Below, in pieces: positions 1 to 11,509 of a stretch of 64,000 nucleotides of DNA. Below the pieces are notes generated by a model. That model saw nothing but the letters and a program-made list of their open reading frames with translations. It ran no database searches and was not told the origin of the DNA. This DNA comes from Prosopocoilus inquinatus (taxonomy: Eukaryota; Arthropoda; Insecta; Coleoptera; Lucanidae): positions 59,208,713 through 59,272,712 of the forward strand of contig CM069871.1 in NCBI GenBank assembly GCA_036172665.1. Reading direction: 5' to 3'. The translations under genes and the position numbers were made by a program. Position 1 is the stretch's first letter. Every line of letters begins with the position of its first letter.

Positions 1-317
1 ACTTCTTGTGAAAGTTTCGCAATAGATTTCTTGGGAGAGTGTTCCATTCGATCCCGAACATCTTCAATGCAGGCTGCAGTCCTTTTCTTAGCTGCTCCGC
101 TCCCTGTTTTGCGACCAAGTGATCCTGTTTCACGAAATTTAAGAACACAAGCATGGATATGTTTAACTAGCTGTTCGTAAGTAATAGCAAAATTAGGAAA
201 CTGCTGTCGAAACTTCTGTACACACTGATTAATTAAATAAACTAACTGTCCATTTTCTATTCTACCGGTTTGAAAATAACTTTCAACAATAAATATTTTC
301 TGCTGTAATTCTAACAT
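1..317 (-). CDS. Transposase N-terminus, DUF4817/HTH type, cut by window edge
   Basis: An uninterrupted minus-strand frame of 105 codons starts at ATG (315-317) and runs off base 1. The product begins MLELQQKIFIVESYFQTG, then carries a helix-turn-helix-like stretch ending in FRETGSLGRKTGSG, followed by a basic linker and a second helical segment (DVRDRMEHSPKKSIAKLSQ). This layout, a VESYFQTG-type opening, an RxTGS turn and then a second HTH, is the DNA-binding half of the Tc1/mariner-like transposases that carry a DUF4817-type N-terminal domain in insects. The catalytic DDE half would lie to the left of the window. No stop or frameshift is seen in the part present. Family assignment is from motif memory; a host gene domesticated from such a transposase cannot be excluded. 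Confidence 0.7.
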   Translation of the reverse strand, partial: MLELQQKIFIVESYFQTGRIENGQLVYLINQCVQKFRQQFPNFAITYEQLVKHIHACVLKFRETGSLGRKTGSGAAKKRTAACIEDVRDRMEHSPKKSIAKLSQE

Positions 318-801
318 TTTGAATTAATTGAAAATACAAAGTGTCAATTTGACATTTGTTTAATTAAATAACGATAACTCCAACAGAATCGTTTTCGATT
401 GGCAAAAGAAACTTCTTAAATATGTTTTAATTATTTTATGTCTAGAGAACGCCTCGACTTTTAGCTCAAGATGTATTTTAGTTGTTAGATATTACGAACT
501 TAAACTACATCTAAAATGGAATAATTTTACTTAAATATTTTTGAAATTAGAGCAGTTTTTGTTATAGAAATGTGTTTGTTTACAAGCAAACTTAAAAATT
601 CTAAGGGAAAGTACAAAATTATTGCTGACCATAAAATCTAGCTCTCATACAACAGATGTTTTTCTAGGATTAAGAGCAGGTCTGAAATATTGTTTCTCTT
701 AAAGTACAATTTGTTTGGAGGAGTAATAATTGTTCATTTAGCAAATTACTAATATTTTTACTTTTCTTTCTGTGTTACTGTTCTGTGTTACTGAGACTTG
801 A
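318..801. other. AT-rich gap, no gene seen
   Basis: Leader side of the minus-strand transposase at 1-317. It holds an odd palindrome tgtcaatttgaca (342-354). No terminal inverted repeat for the element could be paired because its other end is outside the window. Confidence 0.5.
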
Positions 802-2540
802 GTATCTGGGAGAAAGCGTAAAATCTGTACCTATAGAGATTTCAGTTATTTTTCTTATAGTGTTTTCAGGGATGATCTTAGAAGTGTTAAATGGGATTTT
901 TTATATACAGTTGATGATATTGAGCATAAACTTGAATTTTTAACAACGGAACTCTTAAAGTTATTCGACAAACATTGTCCATTGCGCACAGATACTATTA
1001 ATAAGCCTCACAAGCCATGGATTACTGATGTAATTAAGATTATGATTCAACTTAGGGATGAAGCGATGAGAAAATTCAAAATATCAAAAATAGAACAAGA
1101 TTTAGATAATTATAAATTTCTCCGTAATTTTACGTTGACTGCAATACGTCGTGAAAAGAGAGCTTATATTGAGCATATTAGTAATACGAATGATTCAAAA
1201 TAAACTTTCCAAGCTCTACGTAAAATGAACGTAAAGTGTGAGAAATTCCGATGTGTTTGTGTGTTGTTTTACAAATTAGTGATCATTTCGTTAGAGTAGC
1301 ACATGAGTCAGTGCAAGATTGTATTCAATCCATTTCTTATTACAACAATAATAATTTACAGAAAAATATTTCTTTTCATTTCTCACCCATTCACATTGAT
1401 GATGTCATAAAAATCATAAAGGGTATTAAATCCAACGCTATTGGTAGTGATAGTATTTCACGTAAAATGTTGCATTACTGTATACCTTTCCTTTGGGATC
1501 ACATAACGCATATTGTAAACTGTTGTCTGACATCCGGTTATTTTCCTGACTCCTGGAGGGAGGCCGTTGTACATATTCAATTTGCGTCTTATAAGCATTC
1601 TTCCAGTACTATCTAAAATATTAGAAAAAGCTGTGTATTTTCAAATTTTCAAGTATTTGGAGCAACATGACATCCTTCCAGATGAGCAGGCCGGTTTCAG
1701 ATGGGGTTACAGTATAGCTACTGCTTTGTTGAATATTACAAATAATATTATTGATGCTTGGTATTTTACTCGACCCGTCTTTGCGATATACGGCTCATAT
1801 CAAAACGCTATGTCAAATTAAAACTTTTATACACTTCCAGAGAAATACTTAGTTTCCGTTTACGTAGATATCTTTGTGACTCATTAATTTTGTCAATTCT
1901 AAACTACTGTAGCGTAGTTTATAGCACATGTCTATGTAAAGTTGATAAAAATCGTATTCAGAAAATTCAAAATAGTTGTTGCAGGTTTATTATGAATATA
2001 GGTAAAAGGAAACATATCAGCAATAAATTGATTGAGCTGTAGTGGTTAAATATGGAGAAAAGAAATGAGTTATTATTTGTTACTTTTGTTTTCAAAATCA
2101 TTAAAGGCCAGTTGCACCAGGGAAGTTTAAACTGACGCTCAACTGAACCAGGTTCAAAATAAACAAATTCGCATAGGATCTTAAGGACATATGGCAATTA
2201 ATCCATTCATAAACAAAATTTTATGTGATTTTGTTAACTTTGAACTAGGTTTAGTTGAACGTCAGTTTAAACCTCCTTGGTACAACTGGCCATTAGACTA
2301 AAACTCCTTTGTCTCTTTATAATAGTCTAATTTGTAGAAACACTATTCACAATATAAATGTTCGCTCAGTATATTTTTTACATATGCCTCGTCATTTCAC
2401 TGCCTTTTTTTACTCGTTCTTTTACCTTTAATGCAGTTAAAAAATTTAATTATTTGTCGCGTGAACGGTTGGAATTGTCGGTACATTCTTTTAAACTAAA
2501 ATATAGATCCCTGCTTTTTCATGAGCAAATATGCGCTTGA
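802..2540 (+). pseudogene. Decayed non-LTR retrotransposon ORF2 (jockey-like), internal deletion and MITE insertion
   Basis: Broken frames read as the linker and reverse transcriptase of a jockey-superfamily element. 802-1200 gives the endonuclease-RT linker (YRDFSYFSYSVFRDDL, LFDKHCPLRTD, PWITDVIKIM). 1390-1560 gives the first RT block (IIKGIKSNAIGSDSIS, CLTSGYFPDSW). 1570-1755 gives ISILPVLSKILEKAV and DEQAGFRWGYSIATALL. Near 1756 the sequence jumps from NIID to LGILLDPSLRYTAHIK, so the palm with the catalytic F/YADD box is missing. 1800-2040 gives the thumb-like part (LILSILNYCSVVY). After a MITE at 2106-2291 the C-terminus resumes (FTRSFTFNAVKKFNYL) and stops at 2540. There are several stops and frameshifts, so it is certainly inactive. 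The exact clade is not resolvable by eye. Confidence 0.85.
2106..2291. mobile_element. 186-bp MITE inserted in the RT pseudogene
   Basis: The left end (ggccagttgcaccagggaag) and the reverse complement of the right end (ggccagttgtaccaaggagg) match over roughly 55-60 bp with a few mismatches, leaving a short loop. It interrupts the retrotransposon reading frame between the FKIIK motif and the C-terminal block, so it arrived after the retrotransposon. Flanks are attaaa and attaga; a target duplication such as ATTA or TTA is possible but not clean. Confidence 0.85.
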
Positions 2541-4480
2541 ATGGTGCTTTGCGTCTTACAAATTATGTAGTTCTTCGAATATGTTTTGAAATTGAATTTA
2601 TCATAAATTATGTTAACTCATGGTTATATTTCGCATGTTTTCCTTTTCTTAATGTATTAGGTAATAGTAAATTTTGCTGCCTTTTTAATCCTGTTCACGT
2701 TTTGATTGAGTATACTTGATCAATTTTTTAAGGTGCGCTCACGCGCTTCGACTGTTTTAAGCTCTATTCACATACATCCTGAATATTATTTTCTGACTTT
2801 AAATTGTTGCATAAATTTGAGTCATTTCCTTTGATCCTCTCCTCGTCTCCGGTTAAGATTAGGTAGTGCTTATTTATTTTCGTATTTAAGTAAACACCCA
2901 CGCCCGCCACGACTGAGCTGCTGGCTGTACCTAAATTAGTTTCCTCGGAACAAATCTTGTTTCTATTCAGGTAGGTAGCAAAATAAGTAATTAAAAAGAA
3001 AACGAAGGAAAAGACGATCGGTGGTCAAGATGAGACTAAAATTAAAATTTCGTAAAACTTACCGTAAGTCGAACCGAAGCAAGAACATTGACGAAATTTT
3101 AATCGAAAGTTTGGAGAAAATAAAAAGGACAAAAGAAAATGAAACTGAAATTATTCAAATATAAAGTAGTCACATCGAATCAAGAAAAGAAAAAAAAACG
3201 TTCGGTTTATAATTAAAAAAAAAACACAAATCAAATAAACAACATATTTTCACGATTTAACAAACTTTAGATTAAAAATTATTTGTATATCTACACTTAC
3301 TGTTTTAGAAGTATTAATTAAATTTGAAAAGGGGTCGATGGAACCTTTAATTTTTTTGTAAGGGGTCGATGTTTAAAAAAAGCTTGGGATCCCCCCGAAT
3401 TAGACAATAGAGAAGCAAGCTTCGCTTTGCTTTCAAAACTGCAGCACATGTACAGTTTTGTTCGGATGCATTTAACTATTTTGCTATTCAGAATGCTTTA
3501 ATTACATGTTACATTCAATGCGAAACCGTAGGAAACCCCACGCATATTGTGGCCGGATTTTCCTTATTTTTATTTTGCACCCTTTTATGCGAACGTCGGA
3601 ATGAACTCATTCCGATTTATTATTTTCGCTTCTATTTGCAACTAAACATAACGACGTGTTTGCCTTTATGACGGCTTTTAAAATTTTGTGTAAATTTCAA
3701 TTTTATTTAAAACTAAAAACTCTCTTTAACAAGAACTGTGATACCAAGCGCATCCACCATTTTTCACTCTATGGATGATATTATACCTTCGTGTAAATAA
3801 AAGATAGAACATAGGAGAAAATTAAGTATGTATAGGAAATCATTTATTTATATTAAAAAAAATGATTTCACTTTGGAGAATATAATTTATGAGAAATAGT
3901 ATTGCGACGGTGCGTTTATATTGCAAACATGAACCAGGAGAACATTTTATCGCAATCAAAACTAGTAACTTAATTCTAAATCCTAACCAACTTCAAACAC
4001 ATCCCGCGGCCGTTTCATTAGCAACCTCGAATCAACTATATATTAATTACGTTGAGGGTCTACGTGGCCTTGCAAGCAAAGGACCTAAGGTTATGCAGTG
4101 TACCATCGCTTTGTGTTCACGACCAGAGAAGTAGAGCTAGTTTTACCAATTAGTTCCCGAAAAGTTAAATTCAAAAGAGTGCAACCGCCGGATGAATGTA
4201 ATTACGCCGGCCTGCAAAGTAAATTACCAACGCAAATACAGAGAGCGGTAAATAATGATGTACACCTGGGCCAATAAAATTAAGCAAAAATATTATTATT
4301 GCAAAATAAGTGCAAGATTTTTAATTTTACAGTACGCCGAAAGCACAAACAACACGAAAAAATAGAAGAAAAAATTGTATAACAAAAAGAAAAATACTGT
4401 ATCCGTCCCTTATTTGGCGCTCATGAAATAACAAGAAAAAAACTTAAGGAAATTGCTTCTCTAATCGTAGACAGTAAACA
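2541..4480. other. AT-rich gap; RT 3' flank and hAT-end-like debris
   Basis: The start is probably the 3' untranslated part of the retrotransposon. At 3333-3398 a repeated aaggggtcgatg followed by aaagcttgggatcccccc resembles the right end of a hAT-type element, but no matching left end was found. An 81-codon ORF at 3889-4134 has no recognisable motif and is not called. Confidence 0.4.
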
Positions 4481-6104
4481 ATTTTAAAATAATAATAATA
4501 AGGAGTGAGGGCTTGCGCCAAGCCACAACTCATTACCGTGTTTAATTTCAGTTATTTAATTATAATTTATAATCCAAGTTGTTGTGATGATTCAACTCCA
4601 TGTTCAGCAATCTTCCTTTTTAAATAAAATGCAGTTTTCCACTTAATCCAACCCTCGTTTGTTCACGAATCCCAAATAACGCCTGGTGTTTGCACGCTCC
4701 TGTGTCATTTAAAACATCCGCTCGCATTGAACTCATAATGTTGTTTTAAGATTTTGATTTATGTGCTGAAGGCATACTTCTCAATTTTAAAATAATAACA
4801 AGGAGTGACGGCTTGCGTCAAGCCACAACTCATTACTATGTTTTTTTTCAGTGATTTAATTATAATTTGTTATAATTTATAATTCAATGTATTATGATCA
4901 TTCAAGTCCATGTCTAGCAATCTTCTTTTTAAATAAAATGCACTTTTCCACTTATTTCAACCCTCGTTTTCTCACGAATGTCAAATAACACCTGTCGTTA
5001 GAATCCGTAATCTCATTTTAAAATTCTGATCTAAGACTTATTTTAAGTGCCGAAGGCATACTTTTCAATTTTAAAATAATAGCAAGGAGTGACGGTTTGC
5101 GCCAAGCCACAACTCATTACCATATTTAATTTCAGTGATTTAATTATAAATTATAATCCAAGGTGTTGTGATGATTCAACTCCATGTCCAGCAATCTTCC
5201 TTTTTAAATAAAACGCACTTTTCCATTTAATCCAACCCTCGTTTGCTCATGAATGCTAAATAACACCTGATGTTCGCACGCTCCTGTGTCGTTTAAAACA
5301 TCCGCTCGCATTGAACCCATAATTTCGTTTTAAGATTTTCATTTAAGTCTTATTTTATGTGTTGAAGGCATACTTCTCAATTTTAAAATAATAACAAGGA
5401 GTGACGGCTTGCGTCAAGCCACAACTCATTACTATGTTTTTTTTCAGTGATTTAATTATAATTTGTTATAATTTATAATTCAATGTATTATGATCATTCA
5501 AGTCCATGTCTAGCAATCTTCTTTTTAAATAAAATGCACTTTTCCACTTATTTCAACCCTCGTTTTCTCACGAATGTCAAATAACACCTGTCGTTAGAAT
5601 CCGTAATCTCATTTTAAAATTCTGATCTAAGACTTATTTTAAGTGCCGAAGGCATACTTTTCAATTTTAAAATAATAGCAAGGAGTGACGGTTTGCGCCA
5701 AGCCACAACTCATTACCATATTTAATTTCAGTGATTTAATTATAATTTGTTATAATTTATAATTCAATGTAATATGATCATTCAAGTCCACGTCTAGCAA
5801 TCTTCTTTTTAAATAAAATGCACTCTTCCACTTAATTCAACCCTCGTTTTCTCACGAATGCCAAATAAACCTGTCGTTAGAATTCGTAATCTCATTTTAA
5901 AATTCTGATCTAAGACTTATTTTAAGTGCCGAAGGCATACTTTTCAATTTTAAAATAATAACAAAGAGTGACGGCTTGCGCCAAGCCACAATTCATTATC
6001 ATGTTTAATTTCAGTGATTTAATTATAATTCATAATTTAAAGTACTGTGATGATTCAACTCCATGTCCAGAAATCTTCCTTTTTAAATAAAACGCACTTT
6101 TCCA
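4481..6104 (+). repeat. Tandem array of six ~300-bp units, two alternating subtypes
   Basis: The anchor aggagtga (aagagtga in the last copy) recurs at 4501, 4801, 5085, 5397, 5681 and 5964, giving periods of 300, 284, 312, 284 and 283 bp. Each copy has a near-palindrome ggcttgcgccaagcc (or variant), then acaactcattac, an AT-rich stretch and a cacttttccactta block. Copies with tccgctcgcattgaac (starting 4501 and 5085) and copies with cctgtcgttagaat (4801, 5397, 5681) form two subtypes in the order A-B-A-B-B. The last unit is truncated and ends at cttttccactta. The stretch 4785-5140 is almost identical to 5381-5736, which points to a recent ~596 bp duplication. No ORF is conserved between units. 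Confidence 0.9.
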
Positions 6105-7433
6105 CTTAACAAATTTTAATGAAATAAATTATACTTTATGAATTTTGCAACAATTCTCAACTCGACTATTTTAGTTTCAAGGTGAACTAAAATCTGTCTA
6201 AAATCTATCGGAAAATAGATTTTCGATTTCAAAACAGCTCCATATGACGCAGTCATCCATTAGAGTTCAGTTCCAGAAGTGATTTACTATTTGATTTGGC
6301 TTTTGGCGTTTATTTTCCACAACAATTTTTCTTGCCTCAATAAATTTGCCTGAATAAATTTGTATAAGACAACCGTTAAAAAGTTAATTTATTTCATTAA
6401 ATTAATTGTTGATACTACGTTTAAAATTATGTTGTGCGCTTTTCCTTTTTTAGTTTTGATTTATTTGATTTGGTTATTGTTTTATTCACATTGTAAGTTG
6501 GCAAAAACATTTTCATGTATGGAATGTAAAAAATGGCAGATATTATATTTAACGCCTAACAAGTCATTATTATTCAACACGCTCTTGTAATTGGATAATT
6601 TCATTGCACATGACAAATATTTGACAGAACATAGTAGAGATGGAAATATTTGCATAATTCAATTTTAAATGTGTAATTTTATTTGTACGTATATTGTTAA
6701 TCAATAAAGGTCGGGGGGGATTGTGCGAATACACTTCGCGCCGTTAAAATAATAATCAGAGGTGTAGTCCACAAATTTTGTCCTTGAATCCTTATTAATT
6801 TCAGGGGCGGTTTCTGGAGAAAGAGGAAAGCGGAAAATGTTTTACCAATACTTATAAAACATTTAACAATTACCTAATAGCAAAACGTTCACCCCGAGGA
6901 CGAAAGCACAAAACGATCCATACGTATACACGTGCAGCCTTCACCTTAAACTTTATACGGGCAAAAGCACCTGTTGTAAGATAATGAACTCGCATTGTGA
7001 CCTCTGCGTTTCTACCTCATTAAGTACATCGCAGAACATTTGCTTTGTTCCAGGTGATTATTTAACTGAAGCGAAAATCACTTTTTTTTGTAAGTATATA
7101 CGCACGCCCATTATGAATTTCAATGTGTAAATGATTCCCCTGGAAACTCGGCCGGCGTCGGCTTAAGATTCAATTATCGGTTCTTTTCGGGAATTAATAT
7201 TGTAATGCCAGACATAATTACATTATTCAGATTTCTTTAAGAATTTGGTTACATCCCTGACAGAAAGAAAAAAATATATTTACAAAATTTACATTAATAA
7301 AGCAGTGTTATAAAATATGACTGACAGCGTAGAAGGCGACCTACGTCAAAAATTAAAAATTTCAATTCATATTATAATGAAGTAATTTTCAATTCTCTTC
7401 GGTACATATTCATACGAAAATCATTTAATCGAC
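6105..7433. other. AT-rich gap, no gene seen
   Basis: A short GC-richer spot with a G run occurs at 6711-6720. A 76-codon ORF at 6360-6590 is low-complexity and hydrophobic, with no homology I can name. Confidence 0.4.
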
Positions 7434-7560
7434 CATTATTATTACTTATAATAATAATGAAACTTTATTGCCCAACAGTACAGAGCATAGGTACTAAACA
7501 GGACGAATATAATTTTAATAATAAATAGTAAAATAGGTATTTATTAAAACTCAAATAGCA
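7434..7560 (-). mobile_element. 3' end of a 5'-truncated non-LTR retrotransposon
   Basis: Read on the minus strand, the segment ends ctgttgggcaataaagtttc followed by ATT-rich short repeats. The plus-strand non-LTR element ending near 56813 finishes in the very similar ctgttgggcaaata plus an (ATT)n tail. The shared 3' end suggests a related family. Only untranslated sequence remains here. Confidence 0.6.
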
Positions 7561-7589
7561 AGTAACCTATTCACAAATTATATATTTAG

Positions 7590-8122
7590 GTATGTAGAAA
7601 ATTAAATATTGTTATAAGCGAATATAAATCACTTACCACTACATTAATTCCATAATACCTGTTACGATTTCGGCCTTTTGCCGTGAGATTGCGCGTCACC
7701 TCCCGTTTTAAGGCAGGGTTGCGTACTGCTGGTTGTGCGCGCGGCGGACTCTTGCTTGGCGTCATTTGGTTGTGGCACGTCAACTTGAGGTGAACGGTCG
7801 ACTTTGTGTTGTTGCGGAAGACGTTTAAGTAGACCCCCGTTTTCTTTGGAGTCTTTTACCTCCGTTCTCCGTCCACATGTACGAGGGCCATTTGCTAGCC
7901 ACATTTTCATTGTGTTCGTGGCGTTTTATTAATTTTTCTAAAGCAACTTGTATAAGGCCTATCTACTAACCCCCCCCTCCCCCCCCCTCCGCTAGTGAGG
8001 AACAAGCTGGTGAATTCGACGTTGGATTCACCAGCTTGTTCCTCACTTGGGCTCTCTTCTTTTTTTGGTTCCTGTAACATCGACGCAGCCAACGCCCAAA
8101 AAAGGTAAACTCGATTACGGCC
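7590..8122 (-). repeat. Dispersed repeat, copy 1 (copy 2 at 11500-12175)
   Basis: The GC-richer block from attaaatattgtta through ggcggactcttgcttggcgt, gtggcacgtcaacttgaggt and a C run (7971-7990) to agccaacgcccaaaaaaggt matches 11500-12175 closely. Copy 2 has an extra ~110 bp starting near 11821. Both copies have minus-strand open frames with the residues PQPNDAKQES and QPCLKT in common, and on the minus strand a long purine run that could be a polypurine tract. It may be the 3' part of a retroelement, but no reverse transcriptase, gag or integrase motif was recognised. Confidence 0.7.
7994..8047. repeat. Hairpin with 24-nt arms
   Basis: Arms at 7994-8017 and 8024-8047 (agtgaggaacaagctggtga and its complement) differ at one position and are separated by 6 nt. 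The second copy of the surrounding repeat (near 12058) has only one arm, so the hairpin is specific to this copy. Confidence 0.9.
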
Positions 8123-8984
8123 GACATTGGAACATCGCGATCTGGATACGCTTGGATCGAGTTGACTCTCTTTTTTTGTGACCACGTAAGCTCGTTCTTT
8201 CCTCTCACTGGTCAACTCCCGGCTTCAGCGAGGGGCGAAACTCGGGTTGACTCGAGCGGCGCTTTTTTTGAATCTTCGGATTTTGCTTTTCTTTTGCGGC
8301 GGCAACCTCACTGAGTTTTGGATCTCTATTGTTTGTTCAGTTTATATATATTTTTTGGGGTTTTCGATGTAATTTACCATTTTTTAAGTCCCTTTTACTC
8401 TTGTTATTTATGTCGTACCATTTTTCATGTTAATTTGAGGGTGTATTTAGCGTTTAATTTTTGAACGTTTTTCGGGCTGTCGCGTGTTATATATATTTTT
8501 CTTGTTTTGCTTATTTGCGCTTTCGCGGAGTTATCCCGCAGAAGTAAAGGATGCCCCATTTTGGGCATTGTTCTCTTTACTACTCTTTTGTTAAATAAAA
8601 AATCATCCGAACACCCCTTCAGGGTGTCTGTTTGGATTTATGATCTTTGCCTGTGTGAATAAATTGCTTTTTGGCTGTAACGAACTTTGTTCATTTATTT
8701 TGCATCTTTTCAACAATTTTGGGTTGGTCTACCCTTGGGGAGGGAGGTTCCTTATTCATCAAGCGGATCCAAGGGTGTTTCCCTTGACGAGAACATCTAA
8801 GAACACATTTTCCCGGTGTTGCGTAACCACGGCTGGGTGATACTCTTTGCCGTAACATCTGTAGAACTATCCCACGCCGTCTCCACATAGGGGACACTCT
8901 TACGCAAGTCTGATTTTCCATCTCGTTTTCGAGAGGACGACCGATCTGACTTCTGGGCCGAGGTAAATTGCGGAATTGGCGCAG
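8123..8984 (+). other. LTR-like block with TATA, AATAAA and a PBS-like end
   Basis: A plus-strand T-rich block with mixed GC content. It contains tttatatatatttttt (8340-8355), an AATAAA near 8593, and ends ggtaaatt (8962-8969) followed by tggcgcag (8977-8984). The same ending occurs at 40023-40043 (+) and 31002-31023 (-). The arrangement resembles an LTR followed by a primer binding site for a tRNA whose 3' end is CTGCGCCA, as in serine tRNA. No internal retroviral-type coding region follows. It is a hypothesis only. Confidence 0.35.
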
Positions 8985-10980
8985 GCTCTCTCATTTCTCC
9001 AGAGCGGGTCAAACGCACCGAACTCTCGTTTCGGGTTACCGAAGGCAAGAAAAGTGACATTTCGTAAATGATTATAATTAATCTCTCAATATCTGAAAAA
9101 CATCATCAAAATTATTAGTTACAACAGTCTGCAAATGAGCCACAAAACTAAATCGAGGCGTGGGACAATTTGCTTTAAAAATATCCAATTATTTTGCGAC
9201 GAAGAAGATGGTAAAAACTTATAGATCGAATTGAATCTTACATTTCGTTTGCTGTAATTATTTAAATGGCAATGGATTTAATATATGATTCACTTTAAAT
9301 GTGTGTTCACCACGTTGAAAGCATATTTGATATTTTAAACTTCCGGAAAACTGGAATGGTAATTTCCGGGGTTATAAAATGTTTCAGGAATAAACTTTGA
9401 ACTGCTCCACCAACGGGGTATGTGTTCACCCCGGCGCTGGCGCTTTTTCTTCCAAAGAACCCGACCTTCTCCACTGAGCAAGCCGACACTATCGGAATGT
9501 TTTGTTTTAAAGTTTTACGGTGAGTTTCACAAAAAAATTGTTAATCAGCGATTAATTTAATTCTCTTGAATCAAGGGGCTCTCAAACATTAAGTCTCGAA
9601 GAAAAAACCGGTTACTAAAAAGACTTCAAATTTGGTGCTTCAAATTGGAATATTTTACGAAGTCTTCTTTTATTCGTATGGTGCTGGTGACTGTGAATCA
9701 TATATGACTCGGGAAGTATGTTACTTCATTGCAAATCTAACTTTAAAATTTTTTTCTTAATAACCTTTCAAAAAATCTCCATTTTCAACACTTGAAAAAA
9801 TCGAAATTTTTTGAAAGGTCATTAAGAAAAAAAAATTTAAGTTAGATTTTTCAAAGAAAACGTTCCAATTTTCGAAACTTAGATGTTGGCAATCCTACCC
9901 GGAACATCCCAAGCCTGATTATGTTTAAACACGAGTATCTTGAAATGCACCTCGACCATGGCATGCGAATATTGAAACGTACCTCAGTCACGGTCTAAGC
10001 GCCGTACTGATGGTGTTATATGTTACTATTTTCAGAGAAGTGATGTGGTGTCTGTAGGCGATCAGTTAACGGCAACGTTGCCTTTCGAATTATTATTAAT
10101 TACAATTTAGCAATTTGGAACTATAAGAAAATATTCAATATATTGTCTGGATGTTCATAGAAACGTGCAAGCAGATGCACTCTGTAGTGATAATGAAAAT
10201 ATTTTAAAGAACGGCCTCAAAACTGGATTGCGCCTGCGGCCTCCCCAGTGTTAAATCCGCGACTGCCCCCCCCCCTTTAACATTTTCGTTTAAAAAAATA
10301 TACATACCATCGGTTTGTCTTCTTTATGTGACGCTCGATAGATAGTTTTGTAGAGTCCGAGACGAAGCTTTCATTTAAGACTGGCGACGCCGCGCCGGTT
10401 TGGAAGCGATACCTCACCATAACATAATAACCTCTACATGAGATGTCATGTACTAAATGGAAAATGAGCCTGGTTACATGTTACAATAATCCAATTTGCT
10501 GCGTACTGCATTTTTACCTTGACAAACTAAGACTGCTAGCACGAGCAATTCGAATTGGAATTTTCCATCAAGGTAATTATACAGCCGACAATTATTAAGC
10601 CAAACTAGATGTGACCTTTACAGGAAATAAACAATTTAATTTCAATTAAAAGAAAATGTGATGACTGACAGCTATCGGATATTATATGTCACATGTCCGA
10701 ACTTCTAAACTCGTTTCATAGATGGCGTTAGCTTGAATACCGCCTAGAACAAATTATAATTGGCCGGACCCGAGCGTCTCCGTCGTTATTGAGCAAGCGC
10801 CGATAAATCCAAAAGATGATTTCCTCCTGAAGTTACCGAGCCTCAGCAACAGGGGTCGCTGTATTCGAAAATCGTACCAAATCTCACCTCAGCTGCCCAA
10901 AAAAGCCGTCTTGAACTCGAGGGTAAAGTAACGGAGGCGCACTTGAGGGTAAAGTGTGAGATTATAAGCAAGCTGGGGTG
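8985..10980. other. AT-rich gap with one inverted repeat
   Basis: No gene seen. It contains the inverted repeat at 9733-9849 (listed separately) and a C run at 10266-10275. Short GC-richer patches at about 9415-9485 and 10735-10880 have no recognisable product. Confidence 0.4.
9733..9849. repeat. Inverted repeat, ~45-bp arms
   Basis: Arms at about 9733-9778 and 9806-9849 (aaatctaactttaaaatttt and its complement) match with few differences around a 27-nt loop. It could be a small MITE core or a chance duplication-inversion; no target duplication is obvious. Confidence 0.75.
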
Positions 10981-11400
10981 TTAAAAAGATGCCAGTCGGA
11001 TTACGCAGGAGTGTGACTGAAATAGAGCCGCCATTACGTTGTGGCAATTGTCTATTGTGCTATATTTGGAAATCGTGTGAAACAAAAATAAAATACTGAA
11101 GTATTTTAGTACACGCAGCTCTGATGATGAAATTCCGGTCACGGCCGTATAAACAAGAAACAAAGAAATTATCAGATACAACTTTTCAACTGTGGCGCAC
11201 CAAAAACCAAGAGCTCAAACAAATGATGCTTGAATTTGACAAAATAATGCAGTGTGTTAAAAGATGACCGTCGGATTGTGCAAGAGTGTGACTGAAATAG
11301 AGCTGTTTCGTGTAACGTATGCTTTTGTTTTTACTTGCGCTATATTTTGAAGTCGTGTGAAACGAATATAAAGCACTATCGTATTTTGATATTCCAGACA
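10981..11400 (+). repeat. Tandem duplication (~275-bp period), part copied again at 12176
   Basis: gttaaaa-agatg, then gtcggatt, then gagtgtgactgaaatagagc recurs at about 10980 and 11256. The segment 11078-11175 (aacaaaaataaaatactgaa through ccggtcacggccgtataaac) reappears at 12176-12272. No coding content is recognised. Confidence 0.75.
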
Positions 11401-11414
11401 AATACAGAGGGAAT

Positions 11415-11509
11415 CATAATATTATACAACAATTACAATCGAGTCTCTTCAATAAAACTTAAACATTAAAATTATTTCCATAAATTTACAATTTATTTGG
11501 TAAGTAACT
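11415..11509 (+). repeat. 95-bp direct repeat, left copy
   Basis: Matches 13385-13479 with about three differences (starts cataatattatac, ends taagtaact versus taaggaact). Together the two copies bracket almost 2 kb of repeated sequence, as if the interval was inserted with duplication or produced by unequal exchange. Confidence 0.85.

Noticed and set aside
3333..3398. hAT right-end-like sequence (aaagcttgggatcccccc)
   Set aside because: No matching left end or target duplication found.
3889..4134. 81-codon plus-strand ORF
   Set aside because: No recognisable domain, no neighbouring gene context and no splice-site support.
6360..6590. 76-codon hydrophobic ORF
   Set aside because: Low-complexity AT-rich frame; nothing beyond length supports it.
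8797..9060. 87-codon minus-strand ORF in a GC-richer region
   Set aside because: Overlapping ORFs on several frames reflect composition; no motif recognised.
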